64,000 nt of DNA, taken from the NCBI GenBank assembly GCA_041393015.1, contig JAWKKV010000002.1, positions 310,001-374,000 on the forward strand, read 5' to 3'. A program made the position numbers and the translations under genes. The stretch comes from JAGQYH01 sp041393015. GTDB taxonomy: Bacteria; Bacteroidota; Bacteroidia; Chitinophagales; JADIYW01. The notes under the pieces are model-generated. The model worked only from the letters and a program-made list of their open reading frames with translations. It ran no database searches and had not been told where the DNA came from. Positions 18,142-25,834 of the stretch are shown one piece after another. Within the stretch, counting starts at the first letter, position 1. Each line of letters begins with the position of its first letter.

Positions 18142-18438
18142 TTTCTGATACAAATCATCTGGATTTTGTCTGTTGTCCCAAATTAATAGGATTTTTATTC
18201 GATTAGTTTCAATTGTATAAAAGAGACTTACATGTTTGTGAATAATAATTCTACGAAAATCAGTCTTTAGAATCTTTGGAGCTATCTCTGGATTCGATTT
18301 AATTTGTTCTAACCTTGCATCAACAAGTTCCAAAAGAATCTCAACTACATTAGAATTCCAAATTTTTAATACAAATTCAGTCGTTTCTTGGAGTGAATTA
18401 ATTGCAATTGGTGTCCAATAAATTTGTTTATTCGACAT
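18106..18438 (-). CDS. RelE/ParE-family toxin
   Basis: 110 residues: IYWTPIAINSLQETTEFVLKIW, then VDARLEQIKSNPEIAP, FRRIIIHKHVSLFYTIE and RIKILLIWDNRQNPDDL. This is the ParE/RelE fold, with the basic residues and C-terminal strand expected of a type II toxin (mRNA interferase or gyrase poison; the sequence does not say which). Its ATG overlaps the stop of the upstream antitoxin by one base. The last ten or so codons run into repeat R1, so cassette insertion supplied the C-terminus. Confidence 0.85.
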   Translation of the reverse strand: MSNKQIYWTPIAINSLQETTEFVLKIWNSNVVEILLELVDARLEQIKSNPEIAPKILKTDFRRIIIHKHVSLFYTIETNRIKILLIWDNRQNPDDLYQKLTTASNKSYIK

Positions 18439-18641
18439 TATTTCAAAAGGTCTGCAGTTTTTGTGTGTTTGGTTAATTCAGAATCTACAGCTTTAGTAGA
18501 AAGTTCAAGAAGTGACAAAATTTTCGCTGGTGTCTCAGTTATAACATCTTTTTTTAACTCTTGTAAATGAATTAAGAGAGATTCATTTTCAATAGCAGAA
18601 ATCCAATTGATCAATTCTGTTTTTCTTTGATTTAAGCTCAT
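18438..18641 (-). CDS. Antitoxin partner of the RelE/ParE toxin
   Basis: 67 residues (MSLNQRKTELINWISAIENESLLIHLQELKK...). Small, helical and charged, placed directly upstream of the toxin with a one-base TAATG overlap, as in type II modules. It resembles the short antitoxins of Bacteroidota ParE/RelE pairs, which have no clear DNA-binding motif in this stretch. Such antitoxins bind and neutralise the toxin and often repress the operon. Start ATG at 18641, 47 bp after the end of the neighbouring repeat. Confidence 0.75.
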   Translation of the reverse strand: MSLNQRKTELINWISAIENESLLIHLQELKKDVITETPAKILSLLELSTKAVDSELTKHTKTADLLK

Positions 18642-18687
18642 ACTACAAATATAACGAGAAAGTGTGGAATAATGTTTCTTAATAACC

Positions 18688-18876
18688 GCTAACGCCTATG
18701 AAAGAAGCGTGCGCCGCCCTTACAATTCCTAGTACTCGGGATACTAAGTTAATAATATTTGAAAGACTAAGTGAAAAACTTACAATGAAAATTAGCAGAA
18801 GCATAAAAAAATTCATATACTGCGTTCTCCATAGCTTTAGCGAAGGAGAAGCGCATGATTTCTTATATATTGTTAG
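18688..18876 (-). repeat. attC-like structured repeat R2
   Basis: 189 bp. On the gene strand it begins CTAACAATATATAAGAA and ends GGCGTTAGC. It shares taataatatttgaaagac and agtgaaaaacttac with R4. Its two ends pair: the 5' arm TATAAGAAATCATGCGC is complementary in pattern to the 3' arm (read as TATGAAAGAAGCGTGCGC on the plus strand). An inner hairpin is GTTCTCC...GGAGAAG, where R1/R4 have TTCAC...GTGAA, a compensatory change. The plus-strand ORF at 18698-18904 is only a shadow of this repeat. Confidence 0.82.
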
Positions 18877-19079
18877 TGGCTTTATTATAAATTCGACTTG
18901 TTAGCCAAATTTCAAAACATTCAAGCAGAACCTCATTTTTATCATTTAATTTAGTTCCACATTTAAAGTCATATATTTTTATAACCTTAACCCGTTGTGC
19001 ATTTAAATTTGAGCCTTTAAGTTATTAATTTTTCTATCTAAAATGTATTTGTTTAGATATTGAATAGTTGTCAAGGCAG

Positions 19080-19520
19080 TTATTTTGGATATAACTCTTG
19101 TTCTAAATCCAGCGAATGATTTAGAACCTCTTTTTGCGTTGAAAAGTCTAGACTAAATTTAGATCTTTTATTAAAAACATCGTTTTCGACATTTGGAAAC
19201 AGAAGTGTTGTATTACAATAAGTACTAAGAATTGTTTTGTTCTTATCTAGAGCTTTTTTTAAATCATCAAAATGGTCATTTAATGTCATTGTTGTATCTA
19301 AAAGAATCTCTATGCTGGTTATTAAAGAGTCACTACTATATAGATGAATTAAATCAGAATCGAATGCAAAACGAACTGTTTTACTTGTATTGTTTGCTTG
19401 AGATTTAGCTTTTTGAAAGTTAATATCAGAATTAACAATTACTGTATCCTGGTTTTGTTTTTGACATGACGAATTTAGCAATAGAAGAATAGTAATAAGT
19501 ATAAATTTATTTACAAGCAT
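19080..19520 (-). CDS. Cassette-borne lipoprotein of unknown function
   Basis: 146 residues: MLVNKFILITILLLLNSSC with a lipobox cysteine at 19, then QKQNQDTVIVNSDINF and a Ser/Thr/Leu/Asp-rich globular part with one more cysteine (YCNTTLLFPN). No known domain. Its ATG lies 18 bp from the GTTAGTGGC edge of repeat R3, the typical short leader of a gene cassette. Its stop is about 200 bp from repeat R2, and nothing else is seen in that tail. Promoterless cassettes depend on read-through, so expression is uncertain. Confidence 0.7.
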   Translation of the reverse strand: MLVNKFILITILLLLNSSCQKQNQDTVIVNSDINFQKAKSQANNTSKTVRFAFDSDLIHLYSSDSLITSIEILLDTTMTLNDHFDDLKKALDKNKTILSTYCNTTLLFPNVENDVFNKRSKFSLDFSTQKEVLNHSLDLEQELYPK

Positions 19521-19540
19521 TTTCTTATATTATATTTGCC

Positions 19541-19838
19541 ACTAACGCCCAAGTAAATAACGTTTGCATCCCTTGCGACGAACTTTAAAGGTAATAATAT
19601 TTGAAAGATCCGCCAGCTGGCGGAAAGGCAAGCACAAGAAAGTTATACTTAACTAAAACAAAGAGCCAAACAATAAAAATTAAAAGAGACCAATTGCCCA
19701 TGTCCGTCAATTGACTGATTGGGCTAAGCTTTGCTTACGGAGAAAACGATTGCCAAAAGAGGAGAGAAAATATTATGAAAATTAAGCAGCCCAATTAACA
19801 AGGCTACAAAAAACGCATGACGTCTTATTTTTTGTTAG
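19541..19838 (-). repeat. attC-like structured repeat R3
   Basis: 298 bp. On the gene strand it begins GCTAACAAAAAATAAGACGT and ends TTTACTTGGGCGTTAG. Its plus-strand start (ctaacgcccaagtaaat, gtttgcatcc, ttgcgacga, aaaggtaataatatttgaaaga) is nearly identical to R4. Inside are a small inverted repeat (ccgccagctggcgg at 19610-19623) and a ttgggctaagctttgc block shared with R4. The two end arms pair through AAATAA...CGT on both sides, different from R4 yet self-matching. Confidence 0.85.
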
Positions 19839-19844
19839 CATTAG

Positions 19845-20111
19845 TTACATTTTAAATGAATCAAAAAAGTCATCATCAAATTCTCTTGAATCTCTTACGC
19901 CATATTCAGACCATGAATGGTGACACTTTTTACAATAGAATGATGTTTTAAAATTCGATATATTAGAATTGTTTCCTCTTGCTTGAGATTTTTGTGTATT
20001 TTTTTTTAAGGTAAAAAAAGATCGACATTTTGGACATCTTTTAAAAGCACCACTTTTGAATATTATAAAAATCACAATACAGGTTACAATCATTATTTGA
20101 AACAATACCAT
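19845..20111 (-). CDS. Cassette-borne small membrane zinc-ribbon protein
   Basis: 88 residues. One N-terminal membrane helix (MVLFQIMIVTCIVIFIIF) is followed by two CxxC knuckles, RCPKCRSFF near 26-29 and FYCKKCHHSW near 59-62, a likely zinc ribbon, and an acidic end (EFDDDFFDSF). The ATG is 22 bp from the edge of repeat R4 and the stop lies only a few bases from the start of R3, so gene and repeat form a compact one-gene cassette. Function unknown. Confidence 0.75.
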   Translation of the reverse strand: MVLFQIMIVTCIVIFIIFKSGAFKRCPKCRSFFTLKKNTQKSQARGNNSNISNFKTSFYCKKCHHSWSEYGVRDSREFDDDFFDSFKM

Positions 20112-20132
20112 TCAGAGATATTTATAATTACT

Positions 20133-20447
20133 GCTAACGCCCAAGTAAATGCCGTTTGCATCCTTTGCGACGATTCTTAAAGGTAATAATATTTGAAAGA
20201 CGAAGTGAAAAACTTACCTTAAAAATTAGCAGACAAGAAAACAAAGCTGAATCAAAACAAAAAAGCACAAGGACAATTGGCCCTGCCTTCGTGCCTTCGG
20301 CAGGCAAGGTTGGGCTAAGCTTGCGCCAAAGTGCAAGCAAGGCGAAATGAAATGAAAATATTATTTTTATTGTATTCACATAGCTACAGCGAAAGTGAAG
20401 AAAGCACTCGAATTAAATTACTGCTTTACATAGGACATATTGTTAGC
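20133..20447 (-). repeat. attC-like structured repeat R4
   Basis: 315 bp, the fullest copy. On the gene strand it begins GCTAACAATATGTCCTATG and ends TTTACTTGGGCGTTAGC, so its outermost six bases are perfect inverted repeats. Next inside, GTAAAGCAGT on the 5' arm can pair with the 3' arm (plus-strand GTAAATGCCGT). It contains a tcgtgccttcggca hairpin block near 20289-20302 that R1 lacks. Small ORFs over it on both strands are artefacts; the peptide IIFERRSEKLTLKISR recurs in R2 only because the DNA repeats. Confidence 0.87.
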
Positions 20448-20462
20448 CATAGTGGTTTAATT

Positions 20463-20936
20463 CTATATCAAAAATGATATTGCTAAGAATACTAAAAATA
20501 GAATTAATAGAGTCAATGATGCGTTTCGATTTACTTCTTTAACCTCCTTAATTTTTTCTGAAAAGATTTTATTGAACTTATTCTCTGTAATTAAAAATGG
20601 GAAAAAGATTGAGTATGAAGCAATTTGAATTCTCAACCTTAAATGATCATCATAATATTTTCATTAAGTTGCTTTTGATATTTAAATGATCCAAAAGATA
20701 TGAAATCGAGATCTTATCTACTTGGCAATTTTCAACATTATGAATGTCAAGAATGTTTTTAATTCTCTTCTTTCGAGGTTTTAATAAAAGCATGTTTATA
20801 TAAAAACAGAAAAGAAAAAAATAACTAGTAAAGGCTCGCTAAATCCAATCAATGATAGTAGAATGCAAATTAGAATCATTGAAATTGTTCCAAGAACACT
20901 ATAAATGAAAAAGTAGATATTCATAGTTTGAAACAT
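20463..20936 (-). pseudogene. Broken small membrane protein gene (cassette 4)
   Basis: Three frames on the minus strand read as one protein. The first part starts at 20936 (MFQTMNIYFFIYSVLG, then SMILICILLSLIGF, two membrane segments) and stops at the TAA near 20799. A second frame begins MLLLKPRKKRIKNIL at 20793 and ends near 20650. A third continues YYDDHLRLRIQIASYS...NASLTLLILFLVFLAISFLI to a stop at 20463. The second break falls at an A-run (20658-20661), where removing one A restores the frame. No family recognised. Its 3' end abuts repeat R4 as expected for a cassette; no matching repeat edge is found upstream of it. Confidence 0.6.
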
Positions 20937-21066
20937 GAGCTGATGGTTTTAACATTGTGCTTAATAACTGAAAATATTTACTAATATATTTCAGCTATAG
21001 CCTTATGCTAATCTAATGAATCTAATGGACATATAATTACCTGAAAGTAGAAGTTACTTTTCGATT

Positions 21067-21983
21067 TTAATCCACATCAATAAACTCTGATGGTTTGATA
21101 TTAGAAAATCCGTCCAAATAAATAGGCTTGGTAATGTTTAAATAGTCTAATACGGTAGGCACAATATTAACTAAGCTAGCTTCATTCAAATTCAAATAAT
21201 AATCAGGCATTTCAACCTTAATAGCTCCTTTGGTATCTACAAAAGCCATTATTTGTGGTGCATATCTAACTTGTTGTAATTTATGTAAGCCATCAAATTC
21301 AGTGCCTTCTCCTCGTGATCACTCGTAATAACCACTAACCATTCTTCTTGTTGCTTCTTAGCGTGTGCTTGAACGGCCGTTAGTACATCCACAAACATAG
21401 AGTCTGCTTTTTGAATATAATTGACATAAGTAGGAAACTCAGATCCAAATCCTTTTTCTTGTCCGCAAGCATCTAATTCGTGATAGTTTAAAATAATCAA
21501 GTCTGATTTGTCCATTCTAATTAACTCAATGGCTTTTTCTTTGGCTGAATTATCATTTTTACTATTCAACATAATTTGGCTACAACAATCAATATGACTG
21601 GTAATCGGCTCATAAGTAATGATAGAAGCCGTTCTGATAGGTTTGTTCTCAAGCAAAGAGAAGAAGTGAGGATATTCTTCAAAATAGGTCTTCTTAAATT
21701 CTTCATCTTTAGCGCCATGTTTTTTATGCCAAACACCGGTCGACAAACTTGCCCAGCCGGCTACGCAATTGGTTTTGCTGCCCATATCAGCGTCAAAGCT
21801 ATATTCTCCCATATTCATAAATTTCTCAATGTTGGGTGTGTAAGCCGACATAAAAGCGTCGCCTCGCAAGCCGTCAATACCAATAATAAGGACGTTCTTT
21901 TGACTTTGAGCGCTGACAATTGAAAAAGAAAAGGTGAATAGGGCAATAGCTATAAAATATAGCGAAGTGGTTTTATTAAGCAT
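21067..21983 (-). pseudogene. Alkaline-phosphatase-superfamily (sulfatase/nucleotide pyrophosphatase-like) gene with one frameshift
   Basis: Signal peptide at the start (FAIALFTFSFSIVSAQ-type), then metal-site motif VLIIGIDGLRGDAF, nucleophile threonine region MGSKTNCVAGWASLSTG, DLIILNYHELDACG and VVITSDH. After TSDH the frame breaks near 21311-21315; one extra G there would give TSDHGGEGTEFDGL and rejoin the second frame (APQIMAFVDTKGAIKVEMPDYYLN...), which runs to a stop at 21067. An intact protein would be about 305 residues, a periplasmic phosphodiesterase/phosphatase. Upstream and downstream parts are otherwise clean, so the break is recent or a sequencing error. Confidence 0.85.
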
Positions 21984-22139
21984 CTCTAAGGGTTTTATGA
22001 TGTTTTTTAAAGTTATACCAAATTTTCATCAACATCAAGTGCTGAGAAGAAGTATTGAGTAATAAGTATTTAGTATCTGGTAATTTCTATCAAACGACCG
22101 AAATCTATATGTCCGAATTTCCGAATAACCAAAACACCA

Positions 22140-22781
22140 TTAAATAAGTGAAGAAAACCATCCTGCAACCTTGTAATAGAAATTCATAAAAAGAGCCGGT
22201 TTTAGCAGTCCGGTAAAAACAAAACCAAAAACAGCACCCATAAAATGGGCATCATGGCCAATATTATCTGTGCCTCTTTTTGCCATATATTGTGAATAAG
22301 CTAAATAAAGGAAGCCGGCTATAAAGCCAGGGATGTAAATTCCCGGTAAAATAATTAAACCTATGCCTTGTAAAGGATTCAATAGAATAGCAGCAAACAA
22401 AACAGCAGAAACTGCTCCGGAAGCGCCTAAACTATTGTAATACGGACTGTCCTTATGATTTATTAAAGATGGAATATGGCTAGCAACCATTCCTAAAATG
22501 TACACCAAAGCATAAAGGAATCCACCTGCAAAACCAAAAAGCATTTGAAAATATGCCTCTACAGAAGTTCCGAACATATACAACACCCACATATTCACCA
22601 ACAAGTGCATATAATCTGCGTGGATCAAACCGGAGGTGACAATTCTTTGGTAATCCTTATCTCTAACAACTATAAAAGGGTTGAACATCATCCGTTGCTT
22701 CAAATAAGGATCATTAAAAGCCCTGTAAGAAGTAAAGACTGTAATTCCAATAATGGCGTATGTAATTAATGGGTATTCCAT
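22140..22781 (-). CDS. Rhomboid-family intramembrane serine protease
   Basis: 213 residues from ATG 22781 (MEYPLITYAIIGITVF); a TTG at 22820 gives a longer alternative. Motifs: GLIHADYMHLLVNMWVLY, the catalytic serine in SLGASGAVSAVLFA and the catalytic histidine in GHDAHFMGAVFGF. Six membrane helices. It cleaves membrane-protein substrates within the inner membrane. Encoded alone, with the heptamer repeat array in the intergenic region upstream of it. Confidence 0.92.
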   Translation of the reverse strand: MEYPLITYAIIGITVFTSYRAFNDPYLKQRMMFNPFIVVRDKDYQRIVTSGLIHADYMHLLVNMWVLYMFGTSVEAYFQMLFGFAGGFLYALVYILGMVASHIPSLINHKDSPYYNSLGASGAVSAVLFAAILLNPLQGIGLIILPGIYIPGFIAGFLYLAYSQYMAKRGTDNIGHDAHFMGAVFGFVFTGLLKPALFMNFYYKVAGWFSSLI

Positions 22782-22980
22782 AAGAGGTGTAAAAATCAAT
22801 AAAGAAATTACAATAAACAAATGTTTGAGTGGATATTGGAAAACGGAAGTTGGAAAATGGATGTTTTGATATAATTCTATTTTCTGAGCCTCATAGTTAC
22901 ATTTACAATTAGAAACTAGCTTAAATTTTATATAGAAATAAGATGTTTTAGTTTATTTAAACTTTCAAAACTGATTTCTT

Positions 22981-23099
22981 ATCTGACATCTGACATCTGA
23001 CATCTGACATCTGACATCTGACATCTGACATCTGACATCTGACATCTGACATCTGACATCTGACATCCGACATCCGACATCCAACATCCACCTTCCAAC
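22981..23099. repeat. Heptanucleotide tandem repeat, 17 copies
   Basis: Twelve perfect ATCTGAC units (22981-23064) are followed by ATCCGAC twice, ATCCAAC, ATCCACC and TTCCAAC. Copies decay toward the right, next to the D-Ala-D-Ala ligase start 57 bp away. A seven-base period does not preserve a reading frame, so minus-strand ORFs repeating MSDVRCQ are artefacts. Copy number should vary by replication slippage and might change promoter spacing for either divergent gene. Confidence 0.97.
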
Positions 23100-23155
23100 A
23101 AATTGTGTAAAATATTAACAGTTCAATAGTCGTAATACAATTATTTTTGTTGGCG

Positions 23156-25834
23156 ATGATAAAAGTAGGAATCATATTTGGTGGCGTTTCTAGAGAAAGA
23201 GAGATTTCTTTTGCCGGTGGCAGAACAGTTTTTGACAACCTTAACAAGTCGATTTTTGAAGCAGTGCCTTTATTTTTAGATAGTTTAGGCAATCTTATTT
23301 TATTGGATTGGCAATACATTTACAAAGGAACCATTCGTGATTTTTATCCACCGGTGGCCTTACAAACCAACAATAAAAACTTTCAATTATATGCCGAACA
23401 CCTTTTTGAAGATAGTTCTATCAATTGGTCAGAAGCCATTGAATCCGTAGGGAAGAAGGTAGATTGGTCTGAAATTTCTAGTTTAATTGATATTGCATTT
23501 TTAGCCTTACATGGTGTACAAGGCGAAGATGGTTCTATTCAAGGCTTATTGAATTTTTACAATGTGCCGTTTACCGGTTCTGGTATTCTTCCTAGTGGAA
23601 TTGGCATGAATAAGGCTTTTCAAAAGGAAATTCTTCAAAATACAAGATTTAATAAAACAAGTTTCTTTAGTATCCATCGGCACGAATGGAACAGTGAGAA
23701 TGCTGAAAATTGGTTGGCTAAAACAATTAATGAAATTGGATTGCCTTATGTCGTCCGCCCTGCGAACCAAGGTTCTTCTATAGGTGTAAGTATTATAGAC
23801 TCAAAAGAAAGTCAATATTTCAATCAAGCCATCAACACTGCTTTCTTTATCAAAAAGGTAGAAAAGAAATATTGGGATTCACTATCCGATGAGCAAAAAG
23901 AGAATTGGATTAGAGAGCTAATGGACATCAAAGGAGATATTGGCTTGCCTTTAAAATTAGCCGGTGAAATCATTTATCATCCTGAAGTTCTACTTAATGA
24001 ATTGAATAGTAAGTTTAAGAATACCAATGAGTTAACATTAGAAAGTGTTTACGAAGAGAACGAAGTTGTTATTGAATCTTTCATTAAAGGCAGAGAGTTT
24101 TCTTGTGTGGTAGTAGAAGATGAAAATGGCCATCCTATTGCATTGCCGCCAACCGAAATAGTAAAGAGTAACGAAGTTTACGATTATCGTTCTAAGTATT
24201 TACCCGGATTGTCGCGAAAAGTAACACCGATAGATTTACCGGACGATGCCATTCAACACATTAGAAAAGAGTGTGTTGATTTATATAAACTTTTGCGATT
24301 TAACGTTTATGCCAGAATTGATGGCTTTTACAAAGAAGATGGAACAGTGGTTTTAAACGATCCAAATACCACTTCAGGAATGTTACCATCGTCTTTCTTT
24401 TTTCATCAAGCAGCAGAAATTGGATTAAATCCATCTCAATTTATAACGTATATCATCGCCACCTCCATTAATGCTAGAATTAGAGAAGGCGGAAATGTTT
24501 CGTCCTATAAAAAATTAAAAACAGTTTTGGCTGATTTGTTAGCTCATCAGCAACAAGATCAAAAAGAAAAGATAAAAGTTGGGGTCATTTTAGGAGGTTA
24601 TTCTTCTGAAAGACATATATCTGTTGAAAGTGGAAGAAATATCTATGAAAAGCTAAGTTCTTCTACTAAATACGAGCCAATTCCTTTGTTCCTATCTCAT
24701 AAAAATGAAGAGATCATTTTGCATCAATTGCCTATTCATTTATTGTTGAAGGATAATGCAGATGATATTAGAGAGAAACTGACTGCTTTTAAAGATCATC
24801 CAATTATAAAGTTGATTAGAGAAGAAACAGTTGGTATTAATCAGATTTTTGGAACAAAGAATTATAGTTTTTATCCTAAACAGATAGCACTCAATGAGCT
24901 TAAAAATCATGTTGATTCTGTTTTTATAGCCATTCACGGTCGCCCGGGAGAAGATGGCACCTTGCAGCAATATCTAGAAGAAATGGGTATTCCATACAAC
25001 GGATCACCTTCTTTTTCTGCTGCTATTACTATTGACAAGCACAGAACCAAAGAAATCTTAAGAGAAAATGGATTTTTGGTCGCCAACGATTTTTTAATTT
25101 ATAAAAAGGATTGGCAAAATAATGCAGAGGAAGTGATAACGGGAATGTTAGATAAGATTAACTTTCCAATTATTGCGAAACCTATTGACGATGGTTGCAG
25201 CTCTGCTGTAAAGAAAATTGATGACAAAGCCACCTTAATAGCATTTGCTGAGGCAATGTTTAGAGAAGAGGAAGAAGTCTCATTAGCCTTACAGAAAACA
25301 TTAGGATTAAAACTAAAGGAAGAGTTTCCACAAAAAGATGTAATTCTAATTGAAGAATTGATTGAAAGAAAAGGAGCGAGTCACTTTTTAGAGATTACCG
25401 GTGGAATGGTAACCAGAAATACGGCGAATGGTGAAATTGAGTTTGAAGGCTTTGAACCTTCTGAAGCATTAGCTGGCGAGGCTATATTAAGCTTAGAGGA
25501 GAAGTTTTTAGCTGGGCAAGGACAAAATATTACACCGGCAAGATTTAGCAAGGATATAGCGGTAAGTGCACGCATTTCTAAACAAGTTCAACAAGATTTA
25601 ATTCGCGCAGCAAAAATTTTAGGCGTACAAGGATACTGTAGGATAGATGCATTCGTTAGGATTTATGATGAAAATAACGTTGAAACTATTATTATTGAGG
25701 TGAATTCATTGCCTGGTATGACGCCGGCCACTTGTATTTTTCATCAAGCGGCTATCAACGGTTACCAACCAATCGATTTTATTGATCAAATTTTAACTTT
25801 TGCCATAAACAAACAAGACATTGAAGTTCATTAA
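23156..25834 (+). CDS. Double-length D-alanine-D-alanine ligase (two ATP-grasp ligase units)
   Basis: 892 residues, about 2.5 times a normal Ddl. Unit 1 (1-~470): VGIIFGGVSREREIS, ALHGVQGEDGSIQG, VVRPANQGSSIGVS, and the metal/phosphate motif LNDPNTTSGMLPSS. Unit 2 (~473-892): VGVILGGYSSERHIS, AIHGRPGEDGTLQQY, IIAKPIDDGCSSA and IIEVNSLPGMTPAT. Each unit has a long insert in the central domain. Unit 2 keeps the classical E-x-N triad; unit 1 has D-x-N with TSG for LPG. Ddl makes the D-Ala-D-Ala dipeptide of peptidoglycan in the cytosol. ATG 23156 is chosen over a TTG at 23147. Overlaps the PASTA gene by 14 bp. Confidence 0.9.
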   Translation: MIKVGIIFGGVSREREISFAGGRTVFDNLNKSIFEAVPLFLDSLGNLILLDWQYIYKGTIRDFYPPVALQTNNKNFQLYAEHLFEDSSINWSEAIESVGKKVDWSEISSLIDIAFLALHGVQGEDGSIQGLLNFYNVPFTGSGILPSGIGMNKAFQKEILQNTRFNKTSFFSIHRHEWNSENAENWLAKTINEIGLPYVVRPANQGSSIGVSIIDSKESQYFNQAINTAFFIKKVEKKYWDSLSDEQKENWIRELMDIKGDIGLPLKLAGEIIYHPEVLLNELNSKFKNTNELTLESVYEENEVVIESFIKGREFSCVVVEDENGHPIALPPTEIVKSNEVYDYRSKYLPGLSRKVTPIDLPDDAIQHIRKECVDLYKLLRFNVYARIDGFYKEDGTVVLNDPNTTSGMLPSSFFFHQAAEIGLNPSQFITYIIATSINARIREGGNVSSYKKLKTVLADLLAHQQQDQKEKIKVGVILGGYSSERHISVESGRNIYEKLSSSTKYEPIPLFLSHKNEEIILHQLPIHLLLKDNADDIREKLTAFKDHPIIKLIREETVGINQIFGTKNYSFYPKQIALNELKNHVDSVFIAIHGRPGEDGTLQQYLEEMGIPYNGSPSFSAAITIDKHRTKEILRENGFLVANDFLIYKKDWQNNAEEVITGMLDKINFPIIAKPIDDGCSSAVKKIDDKATLIAFAEAMFREEEEVSLALQKTLGLKLKEEFPQKDVILIEELIERKGASHFLEITGGMVTRNTANGEIEFEGFEPSEALAGEAILSLEEKFLAGQGQNITPARFSKDIAVSARISKQVQQDLIRAAKILGVQGYCRIDAFVRIYDENNVETIIIEVNSLPGMTPATCIFHQAAINGYQPIDFIDQILTFAINKQDIEVH

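Noticed and set aside
18698..18904. Plus-strand ORF sharing the peptide IIFERxSEKLTxKISR with the ORF at 20156-20350
   Set aside because: Both lie entirely inside the cassette repeats R2 and R4; the shared peptide follows from repeated DNA, with no start context or domain.
20640..20670. Programmed frameshift in the broken cassette gene
   Set aside because: No slippery heptamer or downstream structure is evident, and a second break lies 130 bp upstream; mutation or sequencing error is simpler.
22981..23099. Possible CRISPR array
   Set aside because: The repeat is a 7-bp direct satellite without spacers or cas genes.
22957..23319. Minus-strand ORF encoding repeated MSDVRCQ units
   Set aside because: It is the 7-bp tandem repeat read in one frame and overlaps the true ligase start on the other strand.
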